The notes under the pieces are model-generated. The model saw only the letters and a program-made list of their open reading frames with translations. It was not told the DNA's origin and did no database searches. This document shows, piece by piece, positions 11,149 through 23,384 of a stretch of 64,000 nucleotides of DNA. The stretch is from NCBI GenBank assembly GCA_023548195.1, contig JAJHZJ010000220.1:1557279-1621278 (forward strand), given 5' to 3'. Numbering within the stretch: position 1 is the stretch's first letter; every line of letters begins with the position of its first letter. The translations under genes and the position numbers were made by a program. This stretch comes from Bettongia penicillata ogilbyi (lineage: Eukaryota; Chordata; Mammalia; Diprotodontia; Potoroidae).

Positions 11149-11269
11149 AGGGGTGGGGAACCTGCAGCCCCGAGGACACATGTGGCCCTCTAGATCCTCA
11201 ACTGATGGCCACACTTGAAAAACCAGAGGGCCACATGTGACCTCAAGGCCAAAGATTCCCCACAAACTG
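11149..11269. mobile_element. Near-palindromic hAT-type MITE
   Basis: It starts CAGGGGTGGGGAACCTGCAG. The far end, read on the minus strand, starts CAGTTTGTGGGGAATCTTTGG. Inside, both arms carry CACATGTGGCCCTCT (11,178-11,192 directly, and again as the complement near 11,226-11,240). CAGGGGTGGG-type ends are typical of hAT DNA transposons, and the family with 'ccacatgtggccctc' cores is common in marsupials. Its 121-bp length with almost no interior means a non-autonomous foldback copy. Clear 8-bp target duplications are not visible. Confidence 0.75.
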
Positions 11270-11408
11270 GAGATGATTTCTGAGATCACTTGCATCTATG
11301 AAATTATCAAGTTATGAAAAATAAATGATAACTAGTTTGATAGCATACAGATTCACATATATGCATGTTTCTTTATGTTAATAATTATGTAATCTATATA
11401 AACAAGTG

Positions 11409-11412
<4 letters not shown>

Positions 11413-11444
<32 letters not shown>
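11413..11444. repeat. (TG)n microsatellite
   Basis: About 16 uninterrupted GT dinucleotides between TGCTTT and ATGATT. It can form Z-DNA and is probably length-polymorphic. Confidence 0.97.
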
Positions 11445-11446
<2 letters not shown>

Positions 11447-11761
11447 ATTATCACTTGAAACTAAATTAGGATTCCTTATGGTGAAAATTCTCTCTTACTC
11501 AGATGTTTCATAATGGCATGGAAATGCTCTTATATCGTCAAATTCTATACAAGTTTAGCAAGATCTCTGACAGTTCTTGACAAAATGACATAGACTGTGT
11601 AACCTATAATTTAGCCTTTCTCCCAATAATGCCTTCACTACAAGGATTTTGCTTAGGTAGAAATTCAACTTTAACAAGGAATCTGATTTCTAGGATTGAT
11701 TGCAAAGAATATCACCATCACTTTTTCATCTGTTTTGGATGTTTTTGTTTGCCTTTTTGGT

Positions 11762-13062
11762 TTTCCCCATTTAATAATATTTTATTTTTTTCCAGTTATA
11801 TGTAGTTTTCAACATTCAATTTTATAATATTTTAACTTTCAAATTTTTTCTCCCTTTATTATATGGCCCCTCTCAGTATGCAATCTGATACATGTTATAC
11901 ATGTATTATCATTTTAAATCTATTTTCACATTAATTGTGTTATGAAATTAGATTCAGAACAAAAGGGGAAAAACATGAGAAAGAAAAAAAGTGAAAATAG
12001 TATGTTTTGACCTGCATTCAGACTCTATAATTCTTTCTCTGGATATGGAGAGCATTTTTCATCATTAGTCTTTTAGACTTGTCTTAGATTATTATATTTC
12101 TCAGAAGTTAAGTCCATCATGCTTGATCACCACAAAGTGTTGCTATTATCTATACAATGTTCTCCTGGTTCTGCTCACTTCACTCAGCATGAGTTCATGT
12201 AAGTCTTTGCAGATTTTTCTGAAATTCACTTGTTCATAATTTCTGATAGCCCAACAGTATTCCATTGCATTCATATGCCACATCTTGGTCAGCCATTCCC
12301 TAACTGATGGGCATTCACTCAATTTCAAATATTTTACCACCATGAAAAGGCCTGCTACATTTTTGCATATGTGGGTCTTTTTCTTCTTTTATAATCTTTT
12401 TGGGATCTAAACCTAGTGATGTTTTGCTGGATCAAAGGGTATGCACAGCTTTATAGCCCTTTATAGCATAGTTCCAAATTGTGCTCCCGAAAGGCTGGAT
12501 CAGTTCACAACTCCACTAACAATGCATTAGGGTTCCAATTTTCTCACATCTCCAATATTTATTATTTTCCTTTTCCTGTCATATTAGCTAATGTGATAGG
12601 TATGATGTGGCACATCAGTTCTTTTAATTTTCATTTCTCTAATCAATAGTGATGTAGAACATTTTTTCATATAATTATAGATTGTTTTAATTTCTTCACA
12701 TGAAAACTGTTTGTTAATACTTTTTGACCACTTATCAATTAGAGAATGACCAGTATTCTTATAAATCTGACTCAGTTCTTTATATAAGTGAGAAATAAGG
12801 CCTTTATCAGAAAGACTGGCTGTAAATATTATTCCATTGCTTTGTTTTTCTTCTAATCTTGTTTACACTGGCTTTGTGCAAAAACATTTGAATTTATTGT
12901 GATCAAAATCATTTATTATGCATTTCATAGTGTTCTCTATCTCTTACTTGATCATAAATCTTTCTCTTCTCCATAAATGTGACAGATAAACTACTCCTTG
13001 CACTCCTGATTTGCATATGGTAGTTACCCTTTAAGTCTAAATTATGTGCCTTTTTTGACCTT
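11762..13062 (-). mobile_element. 5'-truncated L1: 3' UTR and ORF2 C-terminus
   Basis: On the minus strand the element ends ...AACTGGAAAAAAATAAAATA, a typical L1 3' terminus, at about 11,765. Upstream, an open piece at 12,146-12,343 encodes the ORF2 C-terminus: REWLTKMWHMNAMEY, CWAIRNYEQVNF and ELMLSEVSRTRRTLY, equivalent to the '...kMWhi.tMEYyaAIknde...' block of mammalian L1 ORF2p. Further 5' (12,340-13,060) the complement keeps the ORF2 C-terminal order ('gctggatcaaagggtatgcac', 'ttctcacatctccaat', 'gagaaataaggcctttatcag') but with many stops. It is a dead insertion, cut off on its 5' side near 13,062, where another repeat begins. Confidence 0.8.
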
Positions 13063-13079
13063 GTTTAGATAAACTGAAA

Positions 13080-13260
13080 ACGTAGGAAAGGGTCAAGTGA
13101 TGAAAGACTTTAGAAGCCAAACAGAGAATTTGTATTTGATCTTGGAAGTAAATAGGTAACCATTGGTTTCTATTTAATGGGCATAGGAATGGAGAATATG
13201 GGTAATATGATTAGGCCTACCTTTAAGGAAAATGGTATATGAATTCAAGAGAAAGAAGAC
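13080..13260 (+). repeat. Fragment of a ~600-bp mammalian repeat (3' half)
   Basis: The blocks GACTTTAGAAGCCAAACAGAG, TTTGTATTTGATCTTGGAAG, TAACCATTGG, then GATTAGGCCTAC and TTTAAGGAAAATGG match the 3' half of the copy at 48,885-49,490 (TTTTTGTATTTGATCTTGAAGG ... TCAGACCTGAACTTTAGGAAG). I do not know its library name. Confidence 0.55.
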
Positions 13261-13264
13261 AAGG

Positions 13265-14255
13265 TAACGATGACAAACAAACAAAACAAAGAAAAGTGTA
13301 TCACAAGAGTTCAGGAATAAGGTAATGACGGTCTAAATTAGGATAGTTTCAGTATCACAGAGAGTAAAAAAGGGCATATGAGAGATGCTATGAAAGTAGG
13401 AACAAGAGGAATTGCACACTGATTTGATATGGGGCCTGAAAGTGAGCAATTAAGAATGATGCTTAGATTACAAAACTATGTGACCGGGAGGATGATGTTC
13501 CCTTGATGATAATGGGGAACAAAACACACATAGGTATCCCTATGACTCTAATACTCTATAATGCAAAATTCATCATATTAATTTTTCACATGTATTTGGG
13601 TCATTTTGCTATTTAAAAATATAGTGCCACATCATAATGCTGTTTAATAATGTTTAACAATTTAATTATAATTTTATAATAATTTAATAATTAACAAAAA
13701 TTTATCATTTTAATTTGATTAGCATATTGAATATAATGCTATACATGTTAAAGATATAATATTTTTATTTATTTCAATTTACTGCAAAAGATACAACTCA
13801 CTGATATCAGTAGTCCCTCCATCAGTGCCACTCACATTATTCATAACTACTCGTTTTACAATTATTATGCATATTTGTTTTATATATACTCTGTACATTC
13901 AATGTGCTGAAGGCTTTCCCAATTATTTTTTTCACCTTCCATGACTTCCACTAGAACATGGTTTCTGACTACCTACTATCACTCTCATTTATTTCATACC
14001 TATTTCATATGAATTTCTGAATGTTTCCTAGAAGAAATTTTTTGTCACTTCTTGAACATAGGTCATCCTTGAAGACTGACTGCACCTAATTTATATCCAC
14101 TATCTATCTTTCCCTTCTCCTTTTTTTACCCACAATTTAGATGCCTCACAATTGTTGCATTCCAAAATTGATAATTATAGAATATCACCCAGGAAACATT
14201 TTGCTGTAAGATGTACATTTGCAACAAGGATCAGCTTGGATATGTTGAAACCCTG
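13265..14255. other. AT-rich unique sequence
   Basis: No gene or clear repeat. The stretch 13,600-13,790 is extremely AT-rich with many short ATTTAATAAT-type words. Confidence 0.45.
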
Positions 14256-14393
14256 TCTAATTTCCTAAATGTGGATTTCTGGCAAGACATCTGAGTGAGG
14301 GTTTCTTTATAAGCCTAGATCCTTCTCATCAAATAAAAAAAAAAATCAAATATGTCAGGTGAACTAAAACAAACAGAAAAGAAAAAAAACTAG

Positions 14394-14395
<2 letters not shown>

Positions 14396-14428
<33 letters not shown>
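14396..14428. repeat. (AC)n microsatellite
   Basis: About 16 AC dinucleotides in a purine-rich context (GAAAAAAAACTAGAT before, AGAGGAAAGAG after). Confidence 0.97.
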
Positions 14429-14429
<1 letters not shown>

Positions 14430-14432
<3 letters not shown>

Positions 14433-15640
14433 GGAAAGAGAGATCCACAGAAAAAAAATCTCCATACAAGGAAGCAGCCCAGAGACTGGGTATATAAATA
14501 AGCAAAGAAAATCTCCACATACGTATGAAGAAATATAATAGAGAAATAATAATGTCAGTGGAAGACATAAGAAAAGAAGAACACTTCTTCAGTAAATACA
14601 ACCAGGTCTTCAGAAAAGAGAAAAGAATGATCCCTGCCTCCAAAACCAGAAGGGTCTCATTAAAAGTAGAATCATGAGATAAAAATATAGTATATAATGA
14701 AAAATCCTAAAGAGATGTAGTAAAGCTAGTAAAGGAAAGGAGCTCTAATTGAGGGAAAGAATGGTTGTGCCTTAGAAGAGAGAGTAAAGGGGTGTCAATT
14801 AAGCATGATCTCACAAGTCATGATCAGAAATGATAGAGGTTCAATAATATCGTTTTATAGATGGAAAAAAAATAGTGACATTTAAGTCTAAGAGCTGTTC
14901 TTCTTAGAACTGTGTGATAATCTAGGAGGTGGGAATGGGATTCAAGGAGTAGTCAGCACCTAAGGTAGAAGACAGGGAGGAGAAGGGTCATAAATTCAGA
15001 GATAGCATGTATTCACCTTAGACGAGATGTTTGGAAGAGCAGGGGATAAGATGACTTTATGATTTAGAAAATAGAAAGAGAAAATATGCATAGGAAAATT
15101 TTTTGTAGTAGCAAAACCAAAGAAAAAAAGCATCTAGAATAAATGTCATAAAATATTTAAATATTATTACACCAAAAGAACAGATGAATGTGAACAATTC
15201 ATATAAATGTATCAAGATGTATGAACCAACATAGAGAAAAATAATAGGAACCAAGAAAATTACATAGCACATTGAATAAAATAACATAATTAAAAAAAAC
15301 ACTAAAAGGATGCCAAATGTTCTGAGAGAAGATATGAGAAATTATAATTAAATCTGTACTGAGTTTGAAAGGACAATTATAGGATTTAGTGAGGTTAACA
15401 GTTCTTCTCATTGATTCCCCAACATTTAGCAACAAATAAACACTTTCGAAATAGTAATGTTATAAACATTGCCAACACCTTACTGAAAGATGAAAACAGA
15501 ATCCAACATGTCACTTGCATATGTATGCTCAGATTATTTAAGGATACAGTACAACTGTCTAGATCTCAGATGGGTAGCAAGTACAAGATTTGTAAAGGTT
15601 GCCAGAGTCATTTTGAGTTCTCCCAGTTAAGGAAAGAAGG
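14430..15640. other. Unassigned sequence, possible old LINE material
   Basis: A-rich, with many AGAAAAGAA-type words around 14,260-14,650, which hints at an old plus-strand LINE 5' part, but I cannot confirm it. The stretch 14,650-15,640 contains no recognised repeat. Minus-strand ORFs at 15,057-15,302 and 15,199-15,435 are the complement of A/T-rich DNA and look like chance. Confidence 0.35.
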
Positions 15641-15644
15641 TGTC

Positions 15645-15895
15645 CTAAAAGGCATAGGATCGGATTTGGAATTAGGAAAATGTAAGTTTAAATTTTCCCT
15701 CAAGGTATTTACTTAGTAACTTCTATAATTTACAATTCATGTTACTCTCAATTTTCTCATCTGTTAAATGGAGGCGGTAATAGAACCTATTAAACAGGAA
15801 TGCTGTGGGGTTCAAATGTGATAACATATCAATTGCTTTGTCGACCTGGAAGTGCTTTATAAATGCCAGGGATTATTATTAACATTATTATGAGG
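15645..15895 (+). mobile_element. MIR/THER1-type SINE
   Basis: The plus strand keeps the MIR order: GATCGGATTTGGAATTAGG head, CTCAATTTTCTCATCTGTTA, AATGGAGGCGGTAATAGAACC, GGGGTTCAAATGTGATAACA, GAAGTGCTTTATAAATGCCA and the ATTATTATTAACATTATTA tail. About 250 bp and near full length. Confidence 0.85.
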
Positions 15896-16079
15896 ACCAG
15901 GACCTAGTACCATATAAACTGTTGCGATATAGATAAACAAACCAGCATTTACATGAGGTGGAGAAATTTTGTACAACAAAGCAATTTAAAACTGGTTTGG
16001 TTCTGCTTAAAAAGAAAGGGTAACATCTTCTATCAGTTATTACTGATACAGATATGGAAGGCACCGAATATGGTACCAA

Positions 16080-16240
16080 GTTCAAGTCTCTCATTTTACA
16101 GAGGAAGAACTGAGTTCTAGAAAGATTAGGTGACTTGGTTAAAGTCACATAAATAGTAACTTACAGAAGTTAGATTTCAAGCAAGTTCTCTGGTTTTAAA
16201 TTGAGTGCTCTTTCCATTGTGTCACACTGCCTCTGTAGTC
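16080..16240 (-). mobile_element. MIR-type SINE, 5' half
   Basis: The complement of a MIR head and middle: TCATTTTACAGAGGAAGAAC, TTAGGTGACTTGGTTAAAGTC, ACATAAATAGTAAC and GCTCTTTCCATTGTGTCACA, the last being the complement of the tRNA-derived 'agtggatagagc' start. Confidence 0.75.
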
Positions 16241-16384
16241 TTAATTTCCACAATGGTTGGGAAGATTTGGAGGATGCTGATAGACTAAGTGATATGTACT
16301 TGAGCTTGTAGATGGTTCTAACTCATTATTGGTCTTTTGAAAGTTCAGGTTTAGTATTTATTCAACACCCACCAAGACCTTAGA

Positions 16385-16680
16385 TAAAAATAATTATTAT
16401 ATAGATGTCAATATATAAATACAGATATTTATATATACACATTATATATAATATATAAATACATACATACAGATATACATATACACGATATACATATAGA
16501 CACATAAAGAAACAACCATGTGTACATATACAGATATACATGCACACACATTTTATTCATTTATAAGCACACATATATGGATATATACACATATATGTAC
16601 ATATGTGTAGCTATATTGATATATCTATAGATACCTATCTATATACATAGAAATATGTGTGTATATGCATGTATTTAATA
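16385..16680. repeat. Degenerate (TATA/ACAT)n simple-sequence tract
   Basis: Roughly 300 bp of alternating purine-pyrimidine sequence (TATATATAC, ACATACATAC, CACACATATATGG) with frequent interruptions. An old compound microsatellite. Confidence 0.9.
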
Positions 16681-16689
16681 GAGTAAGAA

Positions 16690-18360
16690 TGATACTGATC
16701 AAAGGCCCTAAGACAAGCCTTTTACGCTGCAATAGAAATCCTGTATAGATGCTAATGATGATTCTAAGAATTATGCTGGAAAAAAAAAAAACAAAACTAC
16801 TGTAACTTGGAACCAGGGAAGCAAAAAACAGTGAAATTTTCTGTATATGTTAAAAAGCAAAGGAAAATGCTTTGAAGTTTAAGCATGCAAATTATAAGGA
16901 TGCTGATATTATAATTCAAAGTAATTAGCTTGATAGACTCAGTGCTTCTGGTTGAATGAGAAGGGTCAAGAGGGAAATGCATGAGAGACAATAGCTTCTA
17001 GAAAGTTGTGGCATGTATTTCCAGGATATATAGGCAGTTGTCTAGCACTAAATCCTTTATTAGAGAGTACAGATATTTTTGAACTGGGGCCAGTTACAGC
17101 ACTGACAGATACATGTCCTTGTATCCTCTAAGCTTCTGAATACTTGAGGCGAGGGGAAACATTGTAGGAATGGTGAATAGACTACAGGAACTATGTAGTT
17201 GTGGTTAGGACCAGTGGTCCAGAAATGAATTATTGAAAACTTCCTCATGAGTAGAGTATTTTATGATCCAAAGGATGACTAGAGGGAAAAGTGCTTTCAT
17301 AACTCTGGCTATCATCTTCATTACTATCTTACATTCCAATATTCAGGACCATTTGAGGCACGGTCTTTTGGGGCAAAACAGAAAAATGATTCCTGGGAAT
17401 CAACCACTCTAGCAGAAAAGCAAAATTTAGGATGTGGCAACTTTATCTCTGAATGGGAACATCGGCCAAGGGTGAATGACATTCGACTAAAAAATGATCA
17501 TTAAATTAGCACAGCATTTAGGCCCCTACAGGTGAATCTTAGGCCAGTGAGGTATTCCTGCCCTCCAAAGTACCATTTTGGTAGATCAGTCCCCTTATGA
17601 AATCATAGCCATGCTGAACAACTTTGCACAGTCTTTCCATAATTTCTTATCACGTACTTCACTGGGAAGCAATCATAGAAACACTTATAAAAGTTATAGC
17701 CATTTGAAAACTTTTGTGCTTCATTTATCATAGTGTTGTTGCTATCATAGGAATAAATGTCTTGAAAATCTGTGGGGGAACATGGGCAAGTGTAGTACAG
17801 CCTAGAGGGGTTTTGAGGTTTATTGGTAGAGTAAGCCCTAATGTAATCAGAGATTCACTGAAGTTGTTATAGAGGTGCTATAGAGGGGTGTAAACCCTAA
17901 TATATTTTAATAGCTGCCTCACGCTACATTAAAACTCCTAACTTAAAATTAATTCATGGTGCTTCCTACCACTACTAAATTCTGAAACTGTGTTTTTCCC
18001 CACATTGGCCTCTTTCCAGGGATTTTTGGTATACACTGGCACAAGTGGCAAAGCTAAAGATGCTCAGGGAAGGAAATAGAAAAATTGAACTGTGAAGCAT
18101 GTGTACTGAAGGTTGAAGTGAACTGATTTTAGGACAGGGTGGGGGATAACAACTTCTGTGGCAGATGATTTCACAAATCCAATGTCTGTCCTCCATTTCT
18201 TGGAGCTTTTTTTTTTTTTTGGTCCTACTGAAAAACCAGACAGAACCATTGCAATTATTTTTCATAGACTATAATTTGGTTCTTGACACTTGAACAAAAG
18301 TCAGATCTTGTAGCAAGTTTTATGTTTCAAGCCCTTCCCCCTTCTTTCTCTCTGTTTAAT
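16690..18360. other. Unique sequence, no gene seen
   Basis: About 1.7 kb of mixed-complexity sequence without a recognised repeat. The small minus-strand ORFs (16,797-16,991; 17,060-17,248; 17,975-18,265) lack domains. A local near-duplication, AGTTGTTATAGAGGTGCTATAGAGGGGTG, occurs near 17,860-17,890. A T11-type run lies near 18,210. Confidence 0.45.
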
Positions 18361-18364
18361 AAAG

Positions 18365-18480
18365 TAGGAATCCTAGAATTGCAGTTTTAGAAAGGACTTC
18401 AGAAATTATTTAGTCCATCCTCATCAAGGCATGCCTTCTCTATATCACACCCAAACAAATGATCTGGGAATTTACAAATA
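18365..18480 (-). repeat. L3/CR1 or MIR-variant end fragment
   Basis: TCCTAGAATTGCAGTTTTAG, AAAGGACTTCAGAAATTATT and TAGTCCATCCTCATCAAG follow the pattern '..agaattgtagagttagaaaggacctcagaggtcatctagtccaacc..', the reverse complement of an L3/CR1 3' end. Short and diverged. Confidence 0.5.
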
Positions 18481-18487
18481 ATATCAA

Positions 18488-18870
18488 ACAATCACCTGAT
18501 ATTTATTAAGAGCCTACTATGTGCGAGGTGCTGGGCTGAGCTTTTTAAAGAGTATCAGAAAAGAAGGGAGCAAGGTAAGAGGAAATAAAAATTACAATGA
18601 AAACAAGATTATCTAAACAAAATACTAAATTTTATTAGGGACCTATTTTAAGCATCTATGAGTTATGTCCTTAGTCTTATTCTGAGGCATTGTTACTTAT
18701 TTATTTGTCTAGAAGAAAAGAGCATAGTATACTCAGCCTAGACCTTACAAAGAGCATGATTCGTATATATCATCTGTGGGTCAATCACTAATCAGTTGAT
18801 AGAAATGCTTACTGTATGAAAGGTACATTGCTAAGCACTAGTTTCAAAGAAAGATAATATGCAAACTTTT
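18488..18870 (+). repeat. Two 5' scraps of the ~600-bp mammalian repeat
   Basis: At 18,488-18,545: ATATTTATTAAGAGCCTAC, TATGTGCGAGGTGCTGGG. At 18,790-18,870: GATAGAAATGCTTACTGTATG, AAAGGTACATTGCTAAGCACT. Both resemble the 'ttattaagcacctactatgtgccaggcactgtgctaagtgctgggg' start seen at 48.9 kb and 39.1 kb. Each is fragmentary, and the DNA between them is unassigned. Confidence 0.45.
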
Positions 18871-18904
18871 TATATACGTAGCACCGATGCTACGGAACCT
18901 ACTG

Positions 18905-19364
18905 CAGTCATGGATATTCTGGTGCAGTTGTGGATCACAAAATACCACAGACTCTCCACATGGAAGGCAGAACCAAAATATTTATTCAGATACCAGAAAG
19001 TCAAATCCATCACAGCAACAAAAATCTATATATAATAATCATGCAGAGAACAGCACCATCTCCAAGCCTTCCTTGTGCTAGGCTTCCCACAAACCAGTTC
19101 CATTAAATAAATCACAAACAATCACAAAATAACTCATGCTACCCAGGAGCCTGTATCCATTCTTACTCTGGCTTCTCTCAAGACTAACTTCCTCTCAACT
19201 CTGCTCTAGCTCTTCCTCTTCCTGTTCCATCCATTCAGCAAACTCTTCCCACTACAGGCTCCATGTGACTCTGACTCATGTGACTCAAGCTTCCATGTGA
19301 CCCAGATGGCTACATGGGCCTATTAATGAATAAGAAAGACCTCTCCATTTAAATTGCCATTACA
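18905..19364 (-). mobile_element. Solo LTR of an endogenous retrovirus, copy 1
   Basis: Read on the minus strand it starts TGTAATGGCAATTTAAATGG at 19,364 and contains an AATAAA signal at 18,981-18,986 followed by a short R/U5-like stretch ending near 18,905. No internal retroviral coding region flanks it. The copy at 51,785-52,229 shares the start (TGTAAT-GCAATTTAAA), the block 'attaataggcccatgt/ctcatgt', and a central CTGTGATGGATTTGACTTTC-like block. This supports a repeated LTR rather than unique sequence. Likely a solo LTR left by LTR-LTR recombination. The 3' boundary is uncertain. Confidence 0.6.
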
Positions 19365-19369
19365 GGGTC

Positions 19370-20095
19370 TGCCAGAGTCATTTTCAAGGTTTCCAGAGGA
19401 CAAGTGGTATTAGGGCAATCTGGATAGGTGCCTCCCATATCCATCAGGAAGGAGCTTTCATCTGTAATCTACACTCTCATTTGTTTCACTCTCCTGTCCG
19501 TATCCTTCTACACAACTTGCGTAGTAGAAACACACAAACTCCTCATTGGTTCCTTCTCTGGTGTCAGACTTGGCATTCATAGCACAGTGCTCTAATGTAG
19601 ATTTCTGTTCTAAGGCTGCTCAGTGCTGTAAGCATAGAATGGATGAAGATGGTTGGATTGGTGCAACTATTGACTGGAGTCTCTGGTTTCTTACACTCAT
19701 TTTGCTCTGTGTGGGTAAACTCCAAAAGATAACACCTGAAGAATCCAAGTACACACAAGCATGATATTTGGGATTCTAGATAAGACGAGTAAACTCCACC
19801 ACTTTCCTACATGAAGGGAAGAGAATAGTCTTGAAATAATATTCAACTTCCAGTTTCAGCAAGAATAACAGTACTTTCACATCTAGTTTCAAAAGATGAC
19901 TATTTAGTCCAGATAATTTTCCTCTCTATATAGCTTAATATCAGAATTATATCCGTAGACATTTGCTTAATTGGATCAACAATAAGAATTTAGGAACTAT
20001 CAGTTTTGTTCCAAGCACTATCTTGACACTCAAGGATACTAAAAAGGAATTACCAAGAGCCATTCCTCAAAGATAAGTGGCTATACGATATGAAC
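19370..20095. other. Unique sequence, no gene seen
   Basis: No confident repeat. A 72-codon plus ORF and a 64-codon minus ORF overlap at 19,546-19,764, with no domain in either. The stretch 19,970-20,055 weakly resembles the start of the ~600-bp repeat (CCAAGCACTATCTTGACACTC). Confidence 0.4.
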
Positions 20096-20099
20096 AGTT

Positions 20100-20500
20100 T
20101 TTGAGAGAATTGAGAATTATGAATTATATTAATTGCCATTTGGAAACTTGCTCCAAATCAATAATAATAAGGGAAATATAAATTTTAAAAATTCTGAGTT
20201 TTCACATTTTACCCTGAAAATTGACTAAGAAAACAAAAATGAGGATAGTGCTGGAGGAATTGTATACTGTTGGTAAAGCTATGAATCGATACATCCATTT
20301 TGACTATTCATTTGGAATTATGTAAATATGTGACATTACTTCATATTTTTTAAACAAATAAATCTCTCTACTAGACATATACCCCAAGAAGTTCAAAGAT
20401 GAAAACAGTTTCAGGAGGACTCTTTGTGATAATCACAACTACAACAAAAACTGGAAACAAAGTAAAATAAAAGTCAGTTGATATATGAATGTAATAATTC
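20100..20500 (+). mobile_element. L1 ORF2 C-terminal fragment
   Basis: The plus strand follows the L1 ORF2 C-terminal order: GCTGGAGGAATTGTATACTG, TTGGTAAAGCTATGAATCGA, ATTTGGAATTATGTAAATA, ACATATACCCCAAGAAGTTC, GACTCTTTGTGATAATCAC, AAAACTGGAAACAAAG, TTGATATATGAATGTAATAA. These correspond to the blocks 'ggaggaattgt..ctgttggtggagctgtgaat', 'tatcccaaagagatcaaag', 'ctctttttgtggtggcaaagaactggaaa' and 'ggtatatgaatgtaatggaata'. Stops are frequent. It is opposite in strand to most L1 DNA here. Confidence 0.7.
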
Positions 20501-20504
20501 CTGC

Positions 20505-23380
20505 AAAAATCACAAGAAGGAAACTGAGCTCTGAGAGACTGAGAAAGCAAAACAGAAATGATGCTAGAGAACTAATAAAGGAACATAGTTGTATCCCCTT
20601 GACAGAAGTGTAGGGGAGAGGTACTAAAGGAGAATGTCAGAGCCACTCTCAGGTAGCACTGTTTAATGAGGTTTTTTGTTTGATTGTCTTTTTGTTACAA
20701 AGAAGGTTATTGTAGGGTAGGAAGTGGGACAGTAGTATAGGTGTAGAAATAACTATGATGTAAAAATAAAAGGCAGCAATAAAACAGTTTATTAAAAAAA
20801 TAAATAAATTACCATTACAATATAAAAGATATTTACAGTGTAGATAGAAGATATTCTCAGAGGCAAGGCACATAGTTTGACAGTTAATGGATGCAAATTC
20901 TAATGGTGATTATTTACATGAATTATACTGGACAACTTAGAAGAAGGCTAGAAATAGGTGATTTTAAAACTAGCCCAGTTATACAGAAAGAAACAGAAAA
21001 TAGTTGTGAAGGCTTTGTACACAGTAGCCTTGGGAAGCCTTGTTTGTTAAATATTTGATTATTTATGGCTCTCTAGAGGATTTAGTCTATTTTATTAGAG
21101 TCTGAGTGCTTTCCTATGTTATCATTTGGTGAGAGGCATCCAGGGGAAGCCCTTGGTCACATCTGTCTGGAAATGTAGAAGCAGTTGGTGGAGGAGATTG
21201 ATATCACTCAGGGAACATTCCACTGAGCATGCAAATAGACAAAACTAAGGGTGATTTGACATATCCTTACTAATATACACTCACTATCCTCCCTCAGAGT
21301 AGCAGCTAGATAAGAACTCCCAAAGCCCTTGACAATTTTAATTTTTAAGTATGGATGCGTGCCACATAGGCGTGAGAAAAATGAAGTCTGCACAGTTCAA
21401 CCTCTTTTCCAAATGGAAATTGAGATAGATTTTCCTCTGTAAGCTACAACCTTCAATATGTTAATATAGTTTTCTATTTCATTCTAATACATGTCCCCAG
21501 TTTGATGATAGTCAGTTTTCTATCTTCAAATTTATTTACAAATGACATGGCTTCATTCTATTTTCTTTTACTGAAAGATTTTTTTTCCCTTTTTGGAGAA
21601 CACAAAATAATTGAGGCCATGGTTATTTGGGGAGGGCATATTAGTGACAGTAATATACATAGTTAAAGAAGAGCATTGAAAAAACTTATTTAATATGTGA
21701 TTAATATTAAATTATCATTCTAGTGTGTACAAATGAACATAGGCACATTCTGGTATACACATGCAAATTATTACTTTGGTTTGATTTTGATAAGGAGGAA
21801 GAAAAAAACCTGCGGAAATATTTTCAGAAACTGAAAAAATTAGAAAACTTTCAGAGAGAGTGCCTTAAAATCAGATGTGGCATGGAACTTTAATTGCTAA
21901 GAAGGGAAAAGTATGCAGACTATGGAGAAAAATGACCATTTCAGTATTCTAAGTTGTGACGTTCTTTCCTTAATGCTCAATGAAAAAAGAACGAAGAATG
22001 GAGAATTTAGCAATATATTTTAGGATTTTTTCCTGCTTTGTTCTTTATTCTGAATATGATTTTGTTCTGAGTTTTTTTGTGTGTACATATATGTAATATG
22101 TATTTGATATACATGTGCATATTATACACATGTATACAATAGTTTTCTCATTACATCTAATTGTTCCATGTTAAGTCTAGAAGCTTTTTCATGTATTTTC
22201 CTAACCTAAAATATTAATACAAAAATTAAGTAAGAGAAATTAAATGACATGATTGATCCCTATTGGCATTGCTAACACTGATGAAATATGACTTTATTGT
22301 ATACCAGGTGATAATTTCCTCCTAGGTGGGAAGGAACAAAGATACTGCCATTAAAATGTCTCCCAGAATAGATAAGAAGAGTTGAAGAGATTTGGATAGT
22401 GATTATGTAATCAACAATTTTTAGACAATGAAAAGGATATAATACACACTTCCTTTTAAAATGCTATTGCAAAATTTTCAGAGGACTAGGACTCCAGCTG
22501 GGGAAAACTGCTTCCATAAAAGCAAAATAGTGTCTATATTCTTTTAAGGGGAAGGTGAAAGTATCGATTAACATGAGAGGAAAAGGAAATATAAAAGTTA
22601 ACAATGCTAGTTCTAAATGAAAATACAAATAAGACACATGTGAGAAGAATATTATGCTTTGGAAAGTGAAGGCATATTTTTCTATTTGTGTTACATAAAC
22701 ATAAAATATTTTCCTGTCTCATATTCTTAGGCACCTATGAATCTGCAGCTGCTCCTGTAGACTCATTTGGTTTAGAAAAAAATAGCAATTCCCTTCTGTA
22801 TCTGTTAAATATATTGGGATTACATATGAACTTCATCTGAGCTCTTAGATTCGAGAAATGTGATTACTGTAATACACTTTGTTAGACTATGAAATTGATG
22901 ATAGGTGAGTTTGATGCTCCTAGGAGTATTGGTATTGGTTCTTCTGCTTTAGTGAGTCAACTGCGAATAGAACATTACTCCCATTTTTCTCCCAGAATTT
23001 TCTCCAAAGATTCCATCATGACCACCATTGTCATCATCATCATTATCACTATCATTATCAATAAATTAATAACTATATGCCATATATGTGCCTATGTGAT
23101 AATCTTACAAGTGAAATTTTTTTGATGGTTATTTATTTTATTTTTTACATTCTATCAGAGAAACTTACACTTTAAATAAAGACTTGTTCTAATCACATTA
23201 GAGGTTATTTTGTCTCTTGCCTAAGACACTTTCAAAACATTCTGGCATATTATTAAACATTTTAAGTATAATATTCTGAAATTCAGTCACTGTGGTGCCT
23301 GCAGTATAGTAGGCAAAAAAACACAAATAGAGGTAATTATAATGTACAATATTAAACAAGAAGTGTTTGAAAAGGAAACA
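20505..23380. other. Mostly unique sequence with minor simple repeats
   Basis: No gene or clear interspersed repeat. An (AAAT)n-like run lies at 20,792-20,812 (AAAAAAATAAATAAATAAAT). Alternating TACATATA-type sequence lies at 22,079-22,140. A (CAT)n tract with interruptions lies at 23,018-23,062. The small ORFs are featureless. Confidence 0.45.
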
Positions 23381-23384
23381 AACA

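Noticed and set aside
18064..18265. Minus-strand ORFs with Lys-rich starts
   Set aside because: The Lys run comes from a T-run on the plus strand. No domain or splice context.
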